Shown piece by piece: positions 10,862 through 20,371 of a stretch of 64,000 nt of DNA. The position numbers and the translations under genes are program-made. The stretch is from Saprospiraceae bacterium (GTDB taxonomy: Bacteria; Bacteroidota; Bacteroidia; Chitinophagales; Saprospiraceae): contig JADJTQ010000002.1 in the NCBI GenBank assembly GCA_016711125.1, forward strand, positions 248,001-312,000, given 5' to 3'. The notes below the pieces were generated by a model. The model made no database searches. It saw only the letters and a list, made by a program, of their open reading frames with translations, and had not been told where the DNA came from. The first letter of the stretch is position 1, and each line of letters begins with the position of its first letter.

Positions 10862-11248
10862 TTATAGGTTTAAGTATGCGATCGCTGAGATCTCAACATG
10901 AACAAATTTAGGAAGATTGCTAACCTCCACCAGCTCTCTTGCGGGTGCAGTATCATCCTTGAAATACGTAGCATAAACGGCATTGATCCGGCTGTAGAGA
11001 TTCATGTCCCTGACAAATACCGAACATTTTACGACATTTTCAAAAGTGGCACCTGCTTCAGTTAAGATAGCCTGCAGGTTTTTCATCACCTGGTGAGTTT
11101 CAGACTCAATATCGCTTAGCTGGAGTTCACCCGTAGACGGTACAATGGCGATTTGGCCGGAAATATACAACGTCTTACCTGCCAGAACGGCCTGATTATA
11201 TGGCCCAACTGGAGAGGGAGCATTGTTGCTCTGAATAATTCGTTTCAT
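10862..11248 (-). CDS. RidA family enamine/imine deaminase
   Basis: The 128-residue protein begins MKRIIQSNNAPSPVGPYNQA and ends with PARELVEVSNLPKFVHVEI. The arginine in the PAR segment is the conserved substrate-binding residue of RidA proteins. RidA hydrolyses reactive enamine and imine intermediates released by PLP enzymes. I prefer ATG 11248, which gives the family N-terminus, over an in-frame ATG nine bases upstream. It lies directly upstream of trpS on the same strand. Confidence 0.9.
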   Translation of the reverse strand: MKRIIQSNNAPSPVGPYNQAVLAGKTLYISGQIAIVPSTGELQLSDIESETHQVMKNLQAILTEAGATFENVVKCSVFVRDMNLYSRINAVYATYFKDDTAPARELVEVSNLPKFVHVEISAIAYLNL

Positions 11249-11280
11249 GAAGGTCAATTTGGTGAGTTGTAGGATAGAAC

Positions 11281-11318
11281 AAAAAAGAAGACTCCTTCCC
11301 GTGTGCCAGGAAAGAGTC
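11281..11318 (-). terminator. Rho-independent terminator after rpmF
   Basis: On the minus strand GACTCTTTCC (11318-11309) can pair with GGAAGGAGTC (11299-11290), a ten-base stem with one mismatch, followed by TTCTTTTTT. It sits 27 bases past the rpmF stop codon. Confidence 0.8.
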
Positions 11319-11344
11319 TTTCAGTTATCTTTTTGATAATCTTT

Positions 11345-11539
11345 CTAGTCTTCTTCCCGCTCCAGATTTGCCAGGACCTTTCCCCGGTAATACAAATCTC
11401 CATCGACCTCATAAGCTCTATGAAATAGATGTGGCTCTCCCGTAGTCTGACAAATAGCGACTTGTGGGGTGGTTAATTTTTTATGAGTTCTTCTTTTTCT
11501 TTTTCTGGTTTTTGAAACCCTACTCTTAGGATGTGCCAT
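11345..11539 (-). CDS. rpmF: 50S ribosomal protein L32
   Basis: This 64-residue basic protein starts MAHPKSRVSKTRKRKRRTHK, the L32 signature. Only one cysteine remains, so the zinc ribbon of other L32 proteins is degenerate, as is common in this phylum. It follows the DUF177/YceD gene by 15 bases, the standard bacterial pairing. Confidence 0.97.
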   Translation of the reverse strand: MAHPKSRVSKTRKRKRRTHKKLTTPQVAICQTTGEPHLFHRAYEVDGDLYYRGKVLANLEREED

Positions 11540-11554
11540 GACACGATTATTTTA

Positions 11555-12073
11555 TTAGTCTTCTAATTTCAAATTTTTTAACTGATCCCAAACCTGAGGA
11601 ACTTCCTGTGAAGGCTGCGTTTTGAGATATTTCAAAACCTCTTTGTTACAGGGGGCATCCGGATCGGACTCACAATCATAAATCTTAACCAAGGGCAGTG
11701 ATAGAGTCACAACTTCATTGATCAACACGGAAAGATCGAATTTATCCTGATCTCTCAGAATGTAGAGGATTTCATCCTCATCTTCTTGCACTTCATCAAC
11801 AAATTTGATCACAAACCTTCTCTCCCCATAGACCGGAATTTTGATCGGTTCCAAACATCGATCACAATCAGCTTGCATAGTGCCGTCATGTGTCAAATGG
11901 AGTATAATCAAATCCGATCGTCTCTCGATTGTGGTTTTTTGAATGATTTCGCATTCGCCAACCAATTCATTTTCAAATAATTGAAAGAATTTACGATCGA
12001 GTACAAACTCTAAGATTTTGGTTCCCTCAGGTGTCGATTTGAGAGGGAGACTAAAATGATCCAGCGCCTTCAT
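11555..12073 (-). CDS. DUF177 (YceD-like) protein
   Basis: The 172-residue acidic protein has the YceD hallmark CDRCLEPI in the middle and a second cysteine segment CESDPDAPCNKEVLKYL near the end. YceD/DUF177 is almost always encoded before rpmF and is implicated in 23S rRNA accumulation or ribosome assembly. I chose ATG 12073 (MKALDHFSLP); an upstream TTG in frame is unnecessary. A TATCTTTG box 27 bases upstream probably drives this gene and rpmF together. Confidence 0.9.
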   Translation of the reverse strand: MKALDHFSLPLKSTPEGTKILEFVLDRKFFQLFENELVGECEIIQKTTIERRSDLIILHLTHDGTMQADCDRCLEPIKIPVYGERRFVIKFVDEVQEDEDEILYILRDQDKFDLSVLINEVVTLSLPLVKIYDCESDPDAPCNKEVLKYLKTQPSQEVPQVWDQLKNLKLED

Positions 12074-12099
12074 TACCAAAGAACTTTCTAAAGTGGGCG

Positions 12100-12107
12100 C
12101 AAAGATA
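12100..12107 (-). promoter_or_regulatory. Promoter -7 box for DUF177-rpmF
   Basis: Minus-strand TATCTTTG followed by C, a perfect TAnnTTTG match, 27 bases before the DUF177 start codon. Confidence 0.6.
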
Positions 12108-12476
12108 TCATTTTTTAAGAAGTTTACAACATGATAAATAGTACTAACCGGTCTACATTGCCAATTTTTTATTTTGTCCTAGTCGAATGAGGTTATTGTC
12201 TACCTGCCAGATCAGAGTGATTGATTGGTTTTGGGCGATTGTTGACAGCTCCTGAAATGGAGTGTCCAATTTCAGTTAAGACCAATTTCACCCACCGGGT
12301 CGTTGCCAACCAACCCCACTTCCACTGTACTTTTGATCGTTGCCATCATTACAAACTATCAAGTAAAGGAAACTGCTACAAAAGGATCTCTGAGCCACAG
12401 GATTATTCAATATCCGAATAGATGAAAGTGCTACCTAGTTCCGGTATTTACAAAATTTATGCTGACTGGACGGACT
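12108..12476. other. Intergenic region without recognised gene
   Basis: About 370 bases lie between the DUF177 promoter and the DinB gene. A 66-codon open frame on the plus strand (12221-12421) shows no recognisable motif. I see no RNA gene or repeat. Confidence 0.5.
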
Positions 12477-12992
12477 CTATGCCTTGTTGATCTGATCTAA
12501 GTCTTTACCGGCATAGTATCCAACGTCAATATCTCTCCTTGCTTTGACAAAGTAGGTTATCTGACCCACGTGATACGAGAAATGTTCAGTGATATGAATC
12601 AGTATTGCTAGTCCACTTTCCTGAAAACCCTGAACCGAGTAAATTTTCGTTAGTTCATTGCTGTCAAGATCTTTGATGATTTGATCAGCTTGTAGCATCA
12701 GGTCGATGATCTTCTGTTTTAAGTTTTCCCGGCTGACCGGTCCTTTCTCATCGAATTCACTTTGTCTTTTTCTGGTATCTTCTTCTCCCCCCATGGTCGA
12801 AAACAGCCATTGGGTCACATTACCACAAAGGTGAAGAACGAGATTACCCACACTATTGCTCTGTGCGTTGGGTCGATACCAGATGTCTTCCTCGGTCAAA
12901 AGGTCGAGACATTTTAATATTCGTTCTTGTCCTTCACCTGTCAGTCTTCTTCTTATCTCAGGCAGAAAAAGACGATGTAGATCATCGTTCAC
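12477..12992 (-). CDS. DinB family protein
   Basis: The 171-residue protein has the four-helix DinB/YfiT layout: an early histidine in NLVLHLCGNVTQWL, and the pair of histidines in HITEHFSYHVGQITYF near residue 140 that would complete the metal site. The family includes metal-dependent thiol-S-transferase-like proteins. Its specific role is unknown. It is transcribed alone. Confidence 0.85.
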   Translation of the reverse strand: MNDDLHRLFLPEIRRRLTGEGQERILKCLDLLTEEDIWYRPNAQSNSVGNLVLHLCGNVTQWLFSTMGGEEDTRKRQSEFDEKGPVSRENLKQKIIDLMLQADQIIKDLDSNELTKIYSVQGFQESGLAILIHITEHFSYHVGQITYFVKARRDIDVGYYAGKDLDQINKA

Positions 12993-13188
12993 GTTTTAGT
13001 CAAGTTTGATTCTTTAAAAATAAGCAATAGCCCTTTATGATTTCCAAATCGAGGCTTCTACTTTTATCAACTCGCTGGACCCATTATCAAAATCAGGGCA
13101 CCTCAGAGAGTCGCCTTCAGAGGACTATCACATCAGTTTTTTATCTCTATGAAACTAGATATTGCTGGGTAATTACCTGAAGAATCTA

Positions 13189-13196
13189 TACCTTTG
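13189..13196 (+). promoter_or_regulatory. Promoter -7 box for tRNA-CAU
   Basis: TACCTTTG matches TAnnTTTG and ends 14 bases before the first base of the tRNA, the expected spacing for a start just upstream of the mature 5' end. Confidence 0.6.
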
Positions 13197-13209
13197 CCAT
13201 CCCAATTAT

Positions 13210-13283
13210 GGTCCCATAGCTCAGCTGGTTAGAGCATCTGACTCATAATCAGAGGGTCCTTGGTTCGAGCCCAAGTGGGACCA
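13210..13283 (+). tRNA. tRNA-Met (anticodon CAT; elongator, tRNA-Ile2 possible)
   Basis: A complete 74-base cloverleaf: acceptor GGTCCCA pairs with TGGGACC, D stem GCTC/GAGC, anticodon stem TCTGA/TCAGA enclosing loop CTCATAA with anticodon CAT, and T stem CTTGG/CCAAG around TTCGAGC. The 3' CCA is not encoded. CAT in a non-initiator tRNA may be Met or lysidine-modified Ile; sequence alone does not settle it. Confidence 0.93.
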
Positions 13284-13291
13284 CAGTGGAG

Positions 13292-13316
13292 GCCGGTAAT
13301 CACCGGCTTTTTTTTT
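13292..13316 (+). terminator. Rho-independent terminator after tRNA-CAU
   Basis: GCCGGT and ACCGGC form a perfect six-pair stem around AATC, directly followed by nine T. Confidence 0.9.
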
Positions 13317-13339
13317 GTTAATACTCAATCCAATAGGTT

Positions 13340-13975
13340 ATGGCTAATGTCACCATCAAAAATTTGATTTTCGATCTTGGAAATGTCATTATTGACCTTG
13401 ATTTCGCTGCTTCAGAAAATCTTTTGAAGGAGATCGTGAATATCAGTTTTCTAAACCCTGGCAAAGAAGATCTTGAGGTATTTCTAGATTTTGAATGCGG
13501 CCAAATTCCGGAAGCTATGTTTCTGAATCATTTTCTAAAAAAATCCAGAGGCAAGGCACAGGCAATCGACTTTATCAAGGCCTGGACAGCTATGTTGGCC
13601 TATATTCCACACGAAAGATTACTCATGCTTCAATCGTTGCGTGACCAGTTTAAGGTGCTAATACTTAGCAATACCAACGAAACCCATATACGCTGGGTGG
13701 ACCAATATCTTGATGAAAACTATCAGATCGCAGGCTTGAGTAGCGTGGTCGATTTCGCCTTTTATTCACATGACTTAAAAAGCAGAAAGCCACAACGCGA
13801 AATCTATCAAAAAATGCTTGACCTCGCTCAAATAGACCCTGTAGAATCGATCTTTTTTGATGATTATTACGACAATATAATTGCTGCGGAAGAGATGGGT
13901 ATTCACGGTTTTCATGTCTCTCCCCAAGATGAAATAATCGACCTTGTGCCCAAAGCCCTGGCGCTATACTCATGA
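13340..13975 (+). CDS. HAD-superfamily hydrolase (subfamily IA)
   Basis: The 211-residue protein carries HAD motif I as FDLGNVIIDLD (nucleophile D11 in a variant where the second acidic residue is replaced), motif II as ILSNTNE, the lysine motif in SRKPQREIY, and motif IV as FFDDYYDNI. These place it among the HAD-IA phosphatases; the DLGNVI form is typical of a group with unknown or broad substrates. Its last four bases overlap the start of recX (ATGA), so the two are translationally coupled. Confidence 0.88.
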   Translation: MANVTIKNLIFDLGNVIIDLDFAASENLLKEIVNISFLNPGKEDLEVFLDFECGQIPEAMFLNHFLKKSRGKAQAIDFIKAWTAMLAYIPHERLLMLQSLRDQFKVLILSNTNETHIRWVDQYLDENYQIAGLSSVVDFAFYSHDLKSRKPQREIYQKMLDLAQIDPVESIFFDDYYDNIIAAEEMGIHGFHVSPQDEIIDLVPKALALYS

Positions 13976-14436
13976 AAGCGAACCCGCTTAATCCTGATAC
14001 GTTGCTGAGTAAAATTCGTAAATACTGTGATTACCAGGAGCGTTGTCATCAGGAGGTCAGATATCAAATGCTCAAATTAGGGGCAAGGGGAGAAATTCTC
14101 GAAAAAATAATTGGCCAATTAGTGGAAGAGGGCTTTTTGGATGAAGAGCGATTTGCCCTCGCTTTTGCCCGGGGTAAATTCAGAAACAATCTTTGGGGTA
14201 AACAAAGAATTCGTCTGGAGTTGGGCCGTAGAAAAATTGGAACCTATCTCCAAAACAAAGCACTGGAAGAGATTGATCCGGATGAATATCGAAAATCGCT
14301 ATCAAACCTCTTGATGAAGAAAAAACAGAACTTGTCTCCCAGTCCAGATGCGACCCAAAAGCAAAAACTGTTTAAATATGCCCATCAACGTGGTTTTGAA
14401 GCTGATCTCATTTATGAATTGATCCAAACGCTTTAG
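13972..14436 (+). CDS. recX: Regulatory protein RecX
   Basis: The 154-residue basic protein has the RecX three-helix repeats, with the signature EEGFLDEERFALAFARGKF at about residues 43-61 followed by WGKQRIRLEL. RecX binds RecA and curbs its filament growth and activity. Start at ATG 13972 overlaps the HAD gene stop by four bases. Confidence 0.92.
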   Translation: MKANPLNPDTLLSKIRKYCDYQERCHQEVRYQMLKLGARGEILEKIIGQLVEEGFLDEERFALAFARGKFRNNLWGKQRIRLELGRRKIGTYLQNKALEEIDPDEYRKSLSNLLMKKKQNLSPSPDATQKQKLFKYAHQRGFEADLIYELIQTL

Positions 14437-14559
14437 GCTGTTTAATGGCATTAGATCGCTACATATGGCTGAGTATCTTTATCTTAGCTGAATATATCCG
14501 AAAATACCAAGGCGTGGCGTTAACATATTTGAAATGCTTTAAAAAAAAGGTGCGTTATC

Positions 14560-15486
14560 ATGGAAGAGAAAAAATCAAACTCATTGCCCATTATCCTTGG
14601 GATACTCTTAGTGCTAGCTGCAATAGCGGCCATCTACTTTGGTGTAAAACATAATCAGGATGTAAAGGAAGCCACTATGAAGCAGGCTGAAATCGATAGC
14701 CTGGTAACAGTAAGAACCGGTCTTGAGACGGAACTCAACAGCCTCAATCTGCGATATTCTGCTATTGCTATGGAAAATGACTCACTTACCGGATCTATGG
14801 AAAGTGCCCGAGAGGCTATCGCCAAAAAGGACGAACAGATAAGATGGGCGCAACGAAAATCGGCGAGCGATGCCAAAGCACTCAAAGATGAAATTGCCAT
14901 GCTCCAATCAAGCAAAGAAGAGATGGCGGGTACTATAAACCGGCTTACCCAGGAAAACGATCAGTTAAAAATGACCAATGCCGAACTCACAGAAAAACTC
15001 AATGCTTCAGAAGAACAAAATACCGCTCTCAAAGGTCAGGTTGGAGATTTGGAGCGTGCGAATACGCTACTTGAGCAACGCACATCGCAATTGGCCAATG
15101 TAGCTTATAAAGCTTCGGCGATGCAGGTCAATATTGCTCGCAAAAATGATAAGACGACCATCAAAGCCGGAAGGGTCAGGAAATTTACGGTTAGCTTTGA
15201 TTTGGTTGAAGTGCCTGAAGAATACCGTGGAGAGCAAACACTCTATTTGACAATAACGGATGCCAACGGGGTCCCTATCAGTGAAGGTGGCCAAAAGGTA
15301 AGAGTTGGCAGCGAGAATCAGGCTTTGGTGATTGAGGCACTGGAATCTAAAAAAGTCAATGTCGGTCCCTCGCAGCGATTTGAATTTTCTCATGCATTGT
15401 CGGATAAGGTGAAAAAAGGATTTTACATCTTTAGTGTATATGCCGACAAAGGATTGATTGGTTCGACCATGTATCAATTGATCTAA
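14560..15486 (+). CDS. Membrane-anchored coiled-coil protein
   Basis: The 308-residue protein has one N-terminal membrane segment (residues 9-27, PIILGILLVLAAIAAIYFG), then a heptad-rich coiled coil to about residue 190, and a small globular C-terminal domain ending ADKGLIGSTMYQLI. No known domain is recognised. The N-in membrane anchor places the coiled coil in the periplasm. It precedes an OmpA lipoprotein by 19 bases, so the pair may form an envelope-spanning structure; that is inference. Confidence 0.75.
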   Translation: MEEKKSNSLPIILGILLVLAAIAAIYFGVKHNQDVKEATMKQAEIDSLVTVRTGLETELNSLNLRYSAIAMENDSLTGSMESAREAIAKKDEQIRWAQRKSASDAKALKDEIAMLQSSKEEMAGTINRLTQENDQLKMTNAELTEKLNASEEQNTALKGQVGDLERANTLLEQRTSQLANVAYKASAMQVNIARKNDKTTIKAGRVRKFTVSFDLVEVPEEYRGEQTLYLTITDANGVPISEGGQKVRVGSENQALVIEALESKKVNVGPSQRFEFSHALSDKVKKGFYIFSVYADKGLIGSTMYQLI

Positions 15487-15505
15487 ATTGATTTTGAGGC
15501 TTCTT

Positions 15506-16373
15506 ATGTTCACTAGATTAATATGCATATGCATCGTCCTGTGCTTGACAAGTTGCGTGGGTGCAGGTAAATTTAGAGCGCTTCAGTCGGAAAAGACTGA
15601 AGTCGAAAAGATTTGGGCCCAGGAGAGATCCAAACTCGATGCGGACAATCAAAGGATCACTTCCAGAAATGAGGAGGCTAATCTCGAATTGGCCAGACAA
15701 AATACCTTATTGAGTGAGCTACTTAACGATAAAATCGAATTGGAAAAAGAGGTAGTATCGATTAAAGATCGTATTTCCAGTCTAAGCACCGAGTCTAAAT
15801 CAGTTGAGGCCGGACTCAATCAAGAGCTCGAAAAAAAGAATGAGAATCTTAAACTCAAAGAAGCCAGATTAAACCGGATGATCAACTGGTTGTTGCAGCA
15901 AGAAGCCATTTTGGGTAAGATTTCAACCCAATTGGGCGAAACCATGACTGGATATGGTGAAGACCAAATAGATTGGTTTTTTTCAAGATAATCGACTTGA
16001 CATCATCTTATATCAGGATTTTATCACCGTTAGTCAACGATCACTATCAAGTACTGGTGCCGCAGCCATCGACAAACTTGCGAAGATCATTGCAGAGTAT
16101 CCTAGTTTAGAAATTTTAATCGAAGGTCACACTGACAATAGTATCAGCCAAACGGGTGAAGCATTGGGAATCAGTACCCAACGCGCTGTGGTTGTTTGTA
16201 CCTACCTGGTTGATGAAGGTGGTATCAATGGCAACCAGCTGACTGTTTGTGGCCGGGGCAATTACTATCCAAGGGTCTCAAACCAGACGCTGGCTGGAAG
16301 GTCGCTCAACAACCGGGTTGAGATCAGCTTGCGGCCTCCTTACCAACAGTTATTAGCATTTCTCGACGAGTAA
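15506..16373 (+). CDS. OmpA family lipoprotein (apparent frameshift)
   Basis: The N-terminal frame has a lipoprotein signal (CIVLCLTSC) and a coiled coil with many Glu/Lys/Leu residues. It breaks in a run of seven T at about 15978-15984; with six T the reading continues as DWFFQDNRLDIILYQDF into an OmpA C-terminal domain with LEILIEGHTDN at about 16110-16140 and NNRVEISL at the end. OmpA domains bind peptidoglycan, so this would be an outer-membrane or inner-leaflet anchor. I use ATG 15506; an in-frame TTG at 15488 is less likely. The break resembles the other homopolymer indels here. Confidence 0.85.
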
Positions 16374-16425
16374 CTTGTTATCTCCAAATTTTAATCCGAC
16401 CTTATCTCGTTCTAACGATGAAAAG

Positions 16426-17553
16426 ATGAAAGGCAAACGGCGAGATTTTTTGAAGCAGGGCATCGCAACCGCAGCGGGACTCTCGCTTTCCGGGATGACC
16501 CAGGTAAGTCATATGGCTGCAAGACCATATACCTATATTAAGGATGCTGGAATTGACCTTTGCTTGGCTTACTTTTGGGGCATCGAGCCTCAGAAAGTAG
16601 CCCTAGCCAGGCAAATGAATGTGCTCGGTGCGGTAGGTGGGATCAATCCTGGCATGGCCGGTATGTCAGGTGAGAAAAACTATGAGCTAAAGGTCATTAA
16701 AGGGGTCAAGGATGCGTGGGAAAAAGAAGGCCTGCAACTCAAAGTTGTCGAGGGACCACCCTCCTTAAATATCAAAACGAAACTAGGCCTGGAAGGCAGA
16801 GATGAAGAGATTGAAAACTTCATCACCTTCATCAAGAATATCGGATCGCTAGGTATCGACACGGTTTGTCACAATTGGATGCCCGTGATTAGTTGGACCC
16901 GGACCAATATGGAAAAGGCTAGCCGGGGTGGGGCTTTGGTCAGTGCTTTCGATCTAAAGGACATCGAAAATCAACCAGTGATCACTGAATATGGCGAGCT
17001 AACCCACGAAAAGATGTGGGCCAATATGGAGTACTTTCTCAAAGCAGTCGTACCCGAAGCAGAAAAAGCCGGGGTGAAGCTAGCTTTGCATCCGGATGAT
17101 CCACCCATTGATGGCATTCGGGGAATACCTCGAATTATGACTTCGGTAGAGGCCTTCAAGAAAATGCTCGATCTATACCCCAGTCCTAGTAATGGAATAA
17201 CTTTCTGCCAGGGTAGTTTTGCCTCAATGGGTGATGACGACACACCGGTAGACATCCCTGCCGCTATTGAGTATTTTGGAAAAAGGGAAGCTATCCATTT
17301 TGTCCATTTTCGCGATGTGCGTGGATCAAAAAATAAATTTGAAGAGACCTTTCACGATGATGGGAAGACAGACATGTACCGGGCGATGGAGGCTTATTAC
17401 AAAGCCGGTTTTAAGGGTCCAATGCGACCTGATCATGTGCCCACAATGCATGGAGACAGCAATCAACATCCAGGATACAGTACCATTGGAACTTTATTTG
17501 CCATTGGCTATATAAGGGGGCTTATTGAAGGTGTGAGCAAAGCCAAGGCATAG
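16426..17553 (+). CDS. Mannonate dehydratase-like protein with export signal
   Basis: The C-terminal half follows UxuA: FCQGSFASMGDD, HFVHFRDVRGS, FEETFHDDGKTDMYRAM and GPMRPDHVPT, with the metal-binding Cys and His residues retained. UxuA dehydrates D-mannonate to 2-keto-3-deoxygluconate. Unusually, the N-terminus (MKGKRRDFLKQGIATAAGLS) looks like a twin-arginine signal, so the enzyme appears to be exported. I chose ATG 16426; an in-frame TTG at 16375 is less likely. It follows the OmpA gene closely. A sugar-acid enzyme in the periplasm is odd, so the true substrate may differ from mannonate. Confidence 0.8.
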   Translation: MKGKRRDFLKQGIATAAGLSLSGMTQVSHMAARPYTYIKDAGIDLCLAYFWGIEPQKVALARQMNVLGAVGGINPGMAGMSGEKNYELKVIKGVKDAWEKEGLQLKVVEGPPSLNIKTKLGLEGRDEEIENFITFIKNIGSLGIDTVCHNWMPVISWTRTNMEKASRGGALVSAFDLKDIENQPVITEYGELTHEKMWANMEYFLKAVVPEAEKAGVKLALHPDDPPIDGIRGIPRIMTSVEAFKKMLDLYPSPSNGITFCQGSFASMGDDDTPVDIPAAIEYFGKREAIHFVHFRDVRGSKNKFEETFHDDGKTDMYRAMEAYYKAGFKGPMRPDHVPTMHGDSNQHPGYSTIGTLFAIGYIRGLIEGVSKAKA

Positions 17554-17592
17554 AGGTATACTTTTACCAAATTTTCATTTCAAATATTACTT

Positions 17593-18222
17593 TCACATCG
17601 CCCATGATCCTCCCACTTCTGTATAGGGAATGCATCCTTGCCAAGTACCGGGAATATCATCAAATTTTAAAGCCTGCTTGGCACCGATTTCACTGGTAAA
17701 ATATCCGGTGATCGTAAGTTCTCTGATCAGGTTAAAAAATCTCTCAGAACCTCCCGGTGTGGCTAATGTCTTTTCACCTTCATTGGCAAGTTCTGCTGCT
17801 TTTTCAGCGTCTGACTCAGGAATTGCCGGTACACCAGAAATCTCCGAAAGAACAGCATCTTTTTGTGAGTCGGTCAATTCAACAAATCGCTGTTTAAACT
17901 TGCTTTTGGCAATTCCGTTAACTTCATCAATGCCCGTATAAAATTCAGCTAATTCTTCTTCGGTAGCGATATCTTTTAAAAAAGAATCAATATAGCGGTC
18001 CACCATAGCTTCTTTGGCTCCCGGTGTACTAGTTGCTGGAATAATCCGCTCGGTTATTTCGGCAACGGTTAAAGCTTGATCCGGAGCCATGATTTCAGGA
18101 GTCCAATCTAGCGACGTGGTGCTGGGTTTGCAACCAGACATCACCGCCGCAATAGTGGAGGCTGACAGAGCTCCTCCCATTATGTAAGATGTGCGACGCA
18201 GCGCTTCTCTTCTATTAATCAT
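17593..18222 (-). CDS. Gluconate 2-dehydrogenase subunit 3 family protein
   Basis: A 209-residue protein with a twin-arginine-like signal (NRREALRRTSYIMGGALSAS) ending near a cysteine (MSGC), then the subunit-3 domain (LTVAEITERIIPATSTPGAKEA and later TITGYFTSEIGAKQAL). These small subunits accompany flavin-containing GMC dehydrogenases in the periplasm. It lies 31 bases downstream of the GMC oxidoreductase in the same direction and is surely its partner. Confidence 0.9.
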   Translation of the reverse strand: MINRREALRRTSYIMGGALSASTIAAVMSGCKPSTTSLDWTPEIMAPDQALTVAEITERIIPATSTPGAKEAMVDRYIDSFLKDIATEEELAEFYTGIDEVNGIAKSKFKQRFVELTDSQKDAVLSEISGVPAIPESDAEKAAELANEGEKTLATPGGSERFFNLIRELTITGYFTSEIGAKQALKFDDIPGTWQGCIPYTEVGGSWAM

Positions 18223-18253
18223 TGTTCTTAGTTTGACTTTCGCTAATTCTAAA

Positions 18254-19957
18254 TTAAAGATTCATATTATTCAATTCCTTGACCGCATGGTCGACCGCTC
18301 GTGCTGTCAAAGCCATATAGGTCAATGACGGGTTAACACAGGAAGCCGAGGACATACATGCACCATCGGTTACATAAACATTGGTAGCTGCCCACACTTG
18401 ATTGTGTTTATTTAATACCGAATTCTTAGGACTTGTGCCCATTCTGGCGGTACCCATTTCGTGAATGCCTAATCCGGGAGCACCAGGACTATCGTAAGTT
18501 CTTACATTAGTCAGACCGCCAGCTTCCAGCATTTCCGCTGCAGAATCCGCCATGTCTTTTCTCATTGCCCATTCGTTTTCTTTAAATTCACAATCAAATG
18601 TTACGGTACTCTGTCCGTATTTATCTTTAACCGCATCGTTTAGATAGAGCCGGTTTTCATGGTTGGGGAGCATCTCTCCAAATGCAGTCAACCCCATCCG
18701 CCATTTACCGGGTTCGATCAATTCCTCTTTCAGACCTTCACCGAAACCCAATTCACGTACACTCCGACTCCACGAATCTCTGCTTCCACTACCTTGATAT
18801 CCGTAACCTCGCGTGTAATCCTTCATTTGAGTATTGCCATCGACATTGCGAAATCTTGGAATGTAGATACCATTGGGCCTTCTCCCTTTGTAGTATTTAT
18901 CATTAAGACCTTCGTATTCTCCAGATGCACCAACTCTAAAATGATGGTCCATAAGGTTACAACCCAGTTCCCCACTTTCATTACCCAAACCATTGGGATT
19001 TGCCTCATCACGGGAGTTCAGTAAAATAAAGGTGCTGCCAACGGTGCTGGCACAAAGGAAGACAACATTAGCATAAAATTCATGGGTTTTGTTAGTCTCG
19101 GCATCGATTACCTTAACCCCTGTGGCTTTTTTGGAGTCTTTATCGTAAATGAGCGAATTCACGATCGAATAGGGGCGAATCACCAGATTACCAGTAGCCT
19201 CAGCCGCCGGGATGGTCGATGCATTACTACTGAAGTAGGCTCCATATGGGCAACCTCTGATGCAACGATTCCTGTATTGACAGGTACCCCGGCCCATATG
19301 AGGCTGAGTGAGATTGGCTACCCGGCCAATGGTCATGATCCGGTCGTTAAAGTTTTCTTTGATTTTACCCGCTACATGGTCCTCAAGACAGTTGAAATCC
19401 ATTGCAGGCAGAAATTTCCCATCAGGCAACTGGTGAAGCCCCTCGGCCCGGCCAGATATTCCGGCAAAGCTCTCCACATAGTCATACCAGGATTCAATGT
19501 CCTTATATCTTATTGGCCAGTCTGTCCCTACCCCCTCTTTGGCATTGGCATCAAAATCAAGGTCACTCCATCGATAGCTCTGCCTTCCCCATAGCAATGA
19601 CCTTCCTCCCAAATGATAACCCCGCATCCAATCGAATCGCTTTACCTCAGAATAGGGATTTTCCAGGTCATTGACAAACCAATGCTTGGTAGACTCCCGA
19701 ATCGTATATCCGGTTCGACTTTGCTTTTCGTGGTTTTTCATTTCCTCCCGAGACACCTGATCACGGTTAGGCAGTTCCCAACTATTCAATGTTGCCGTTG
19801 GGTAGTCTCCGTGTTTCACCATTCTGCCCCGTTCCAGTAGCAGGGTCTTAAGTCCTTTTTCGGTAAGCTCCTTGGCAGCCCAACCACCACTGATCCCTGA
19901 GCCCACTACAATGGCATCATAGGTAACCACTTGTTTACCTTTAGAATTAAATAGCAT
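18254..19957 (-). CDS. GMC family oxidoreductase
   Basis: The 567-residue protein has an N-terminal FAD-binding motif (AIVVGSGISGGWAAKEL, residues 15-31) and the C-terminal GMC segments GIHEMGTARMG (catalytic histidine) and CVNPSLTYMALTARA. A cysteine-rich stretch RNRCIRGCPYGAYFSS in the middle is typical of the gluconate-2-dehydrogenase-like branch. It oxidises sugars or sugar acids, passing electrons to the respiratory chain; the subunit-3 gene follows it. No signal is visible, so export would ride on the Tat signal of the partner. Confidence 0.9.
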   Translation of the reverse strand: MLFNSKGKQVVTYDAIVVGSGISGGWAAKELTEKGLKTLLLERGRMVKHGDYPTATLNSWELPNRDQVSREEMKNHEKQSRTGYTIRESTKHWFVNDLENPYSEVKRFDWMRGYHLGGRSLLWGRQSYRWSDLDFDANAKEGVGTDWPIRYKDIESWYDYVESFAGISGRAEGLHQLPDGKFLPAMDFNCLEDHVAGKIKENFNDRIMTIGRVANLTQPHMGRGTCQYRNRCIRGCPYGAYFSSNASTIPAAEATGNLVIRPYSIVNSLIYDKDSKKATGVKVIDAETNKTHEFYANVVFLCASTVGSTFILLNSRDEANPNGLGNESGELGCNLMDHHFRVGASGEYEGLNDKYYKGRRPNGIYIPRFRNVDGNTQMKDYTRGYGYQGSGSRDSWSRSVRELGFGEGLKEELIEPGKWRMGLTAFGEMLPNHENRLYLNDAVKDKYGQSTVTFDCEFKENEWAMRKDMADSAAEMLEAGGLTNVRTYDSPGAPGLGIHEMGTARMGTSPKNSVLNKHNQVWAATNVYVTDGACMSSASCVNPSLTYMALTARAVDHAVKELNNMNL

Positions 19958-20371
19958 GTTTCTCCGTCTTTTAGATCCAATGTAAAAATTAAAAAATAGC
20001 CCGAATGCATCCGTATTATTTTGTTATCAAGTTCCTAAAGTGATTTTAACCGATTATTTATAACACTTTCCACGCTTAATGATCAGCACAGGGGGATACT
20101 TTTTTATCCTAGCAGACATAATTTCTATGGCTATAAATTCTTCTTTTTATTGTAGTGATCACTGCCAAAAAAACTTGTATGCCGCTCAAATCTTCCTATT
20201 CTAGAATATGGAAATATAAACCATACCAACTCTATAAATAAGATTACTGCCGTAGAATAGATTGAAAAGTCCTGGTTGAGTGTTTTGTAAACGACAAAAA
20301 TTAAAGCCGACTTACAGCGCAATAATCTGAAGTGAAACAAAGTTTTTAACAAGCATTTAAATCTCGATACA
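19958..20371. other. Intergenic region without recognised gene
   Basis: An AT-rich stretch of about 410 bases between divergently read genes. A 91-codon minus-strand frame (20131-20406) overlaps the next gene and resembles no protein I know. It probably holds the promoters of the flanking genes, but I cannot point to a clear box. Confidence 0.4.
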
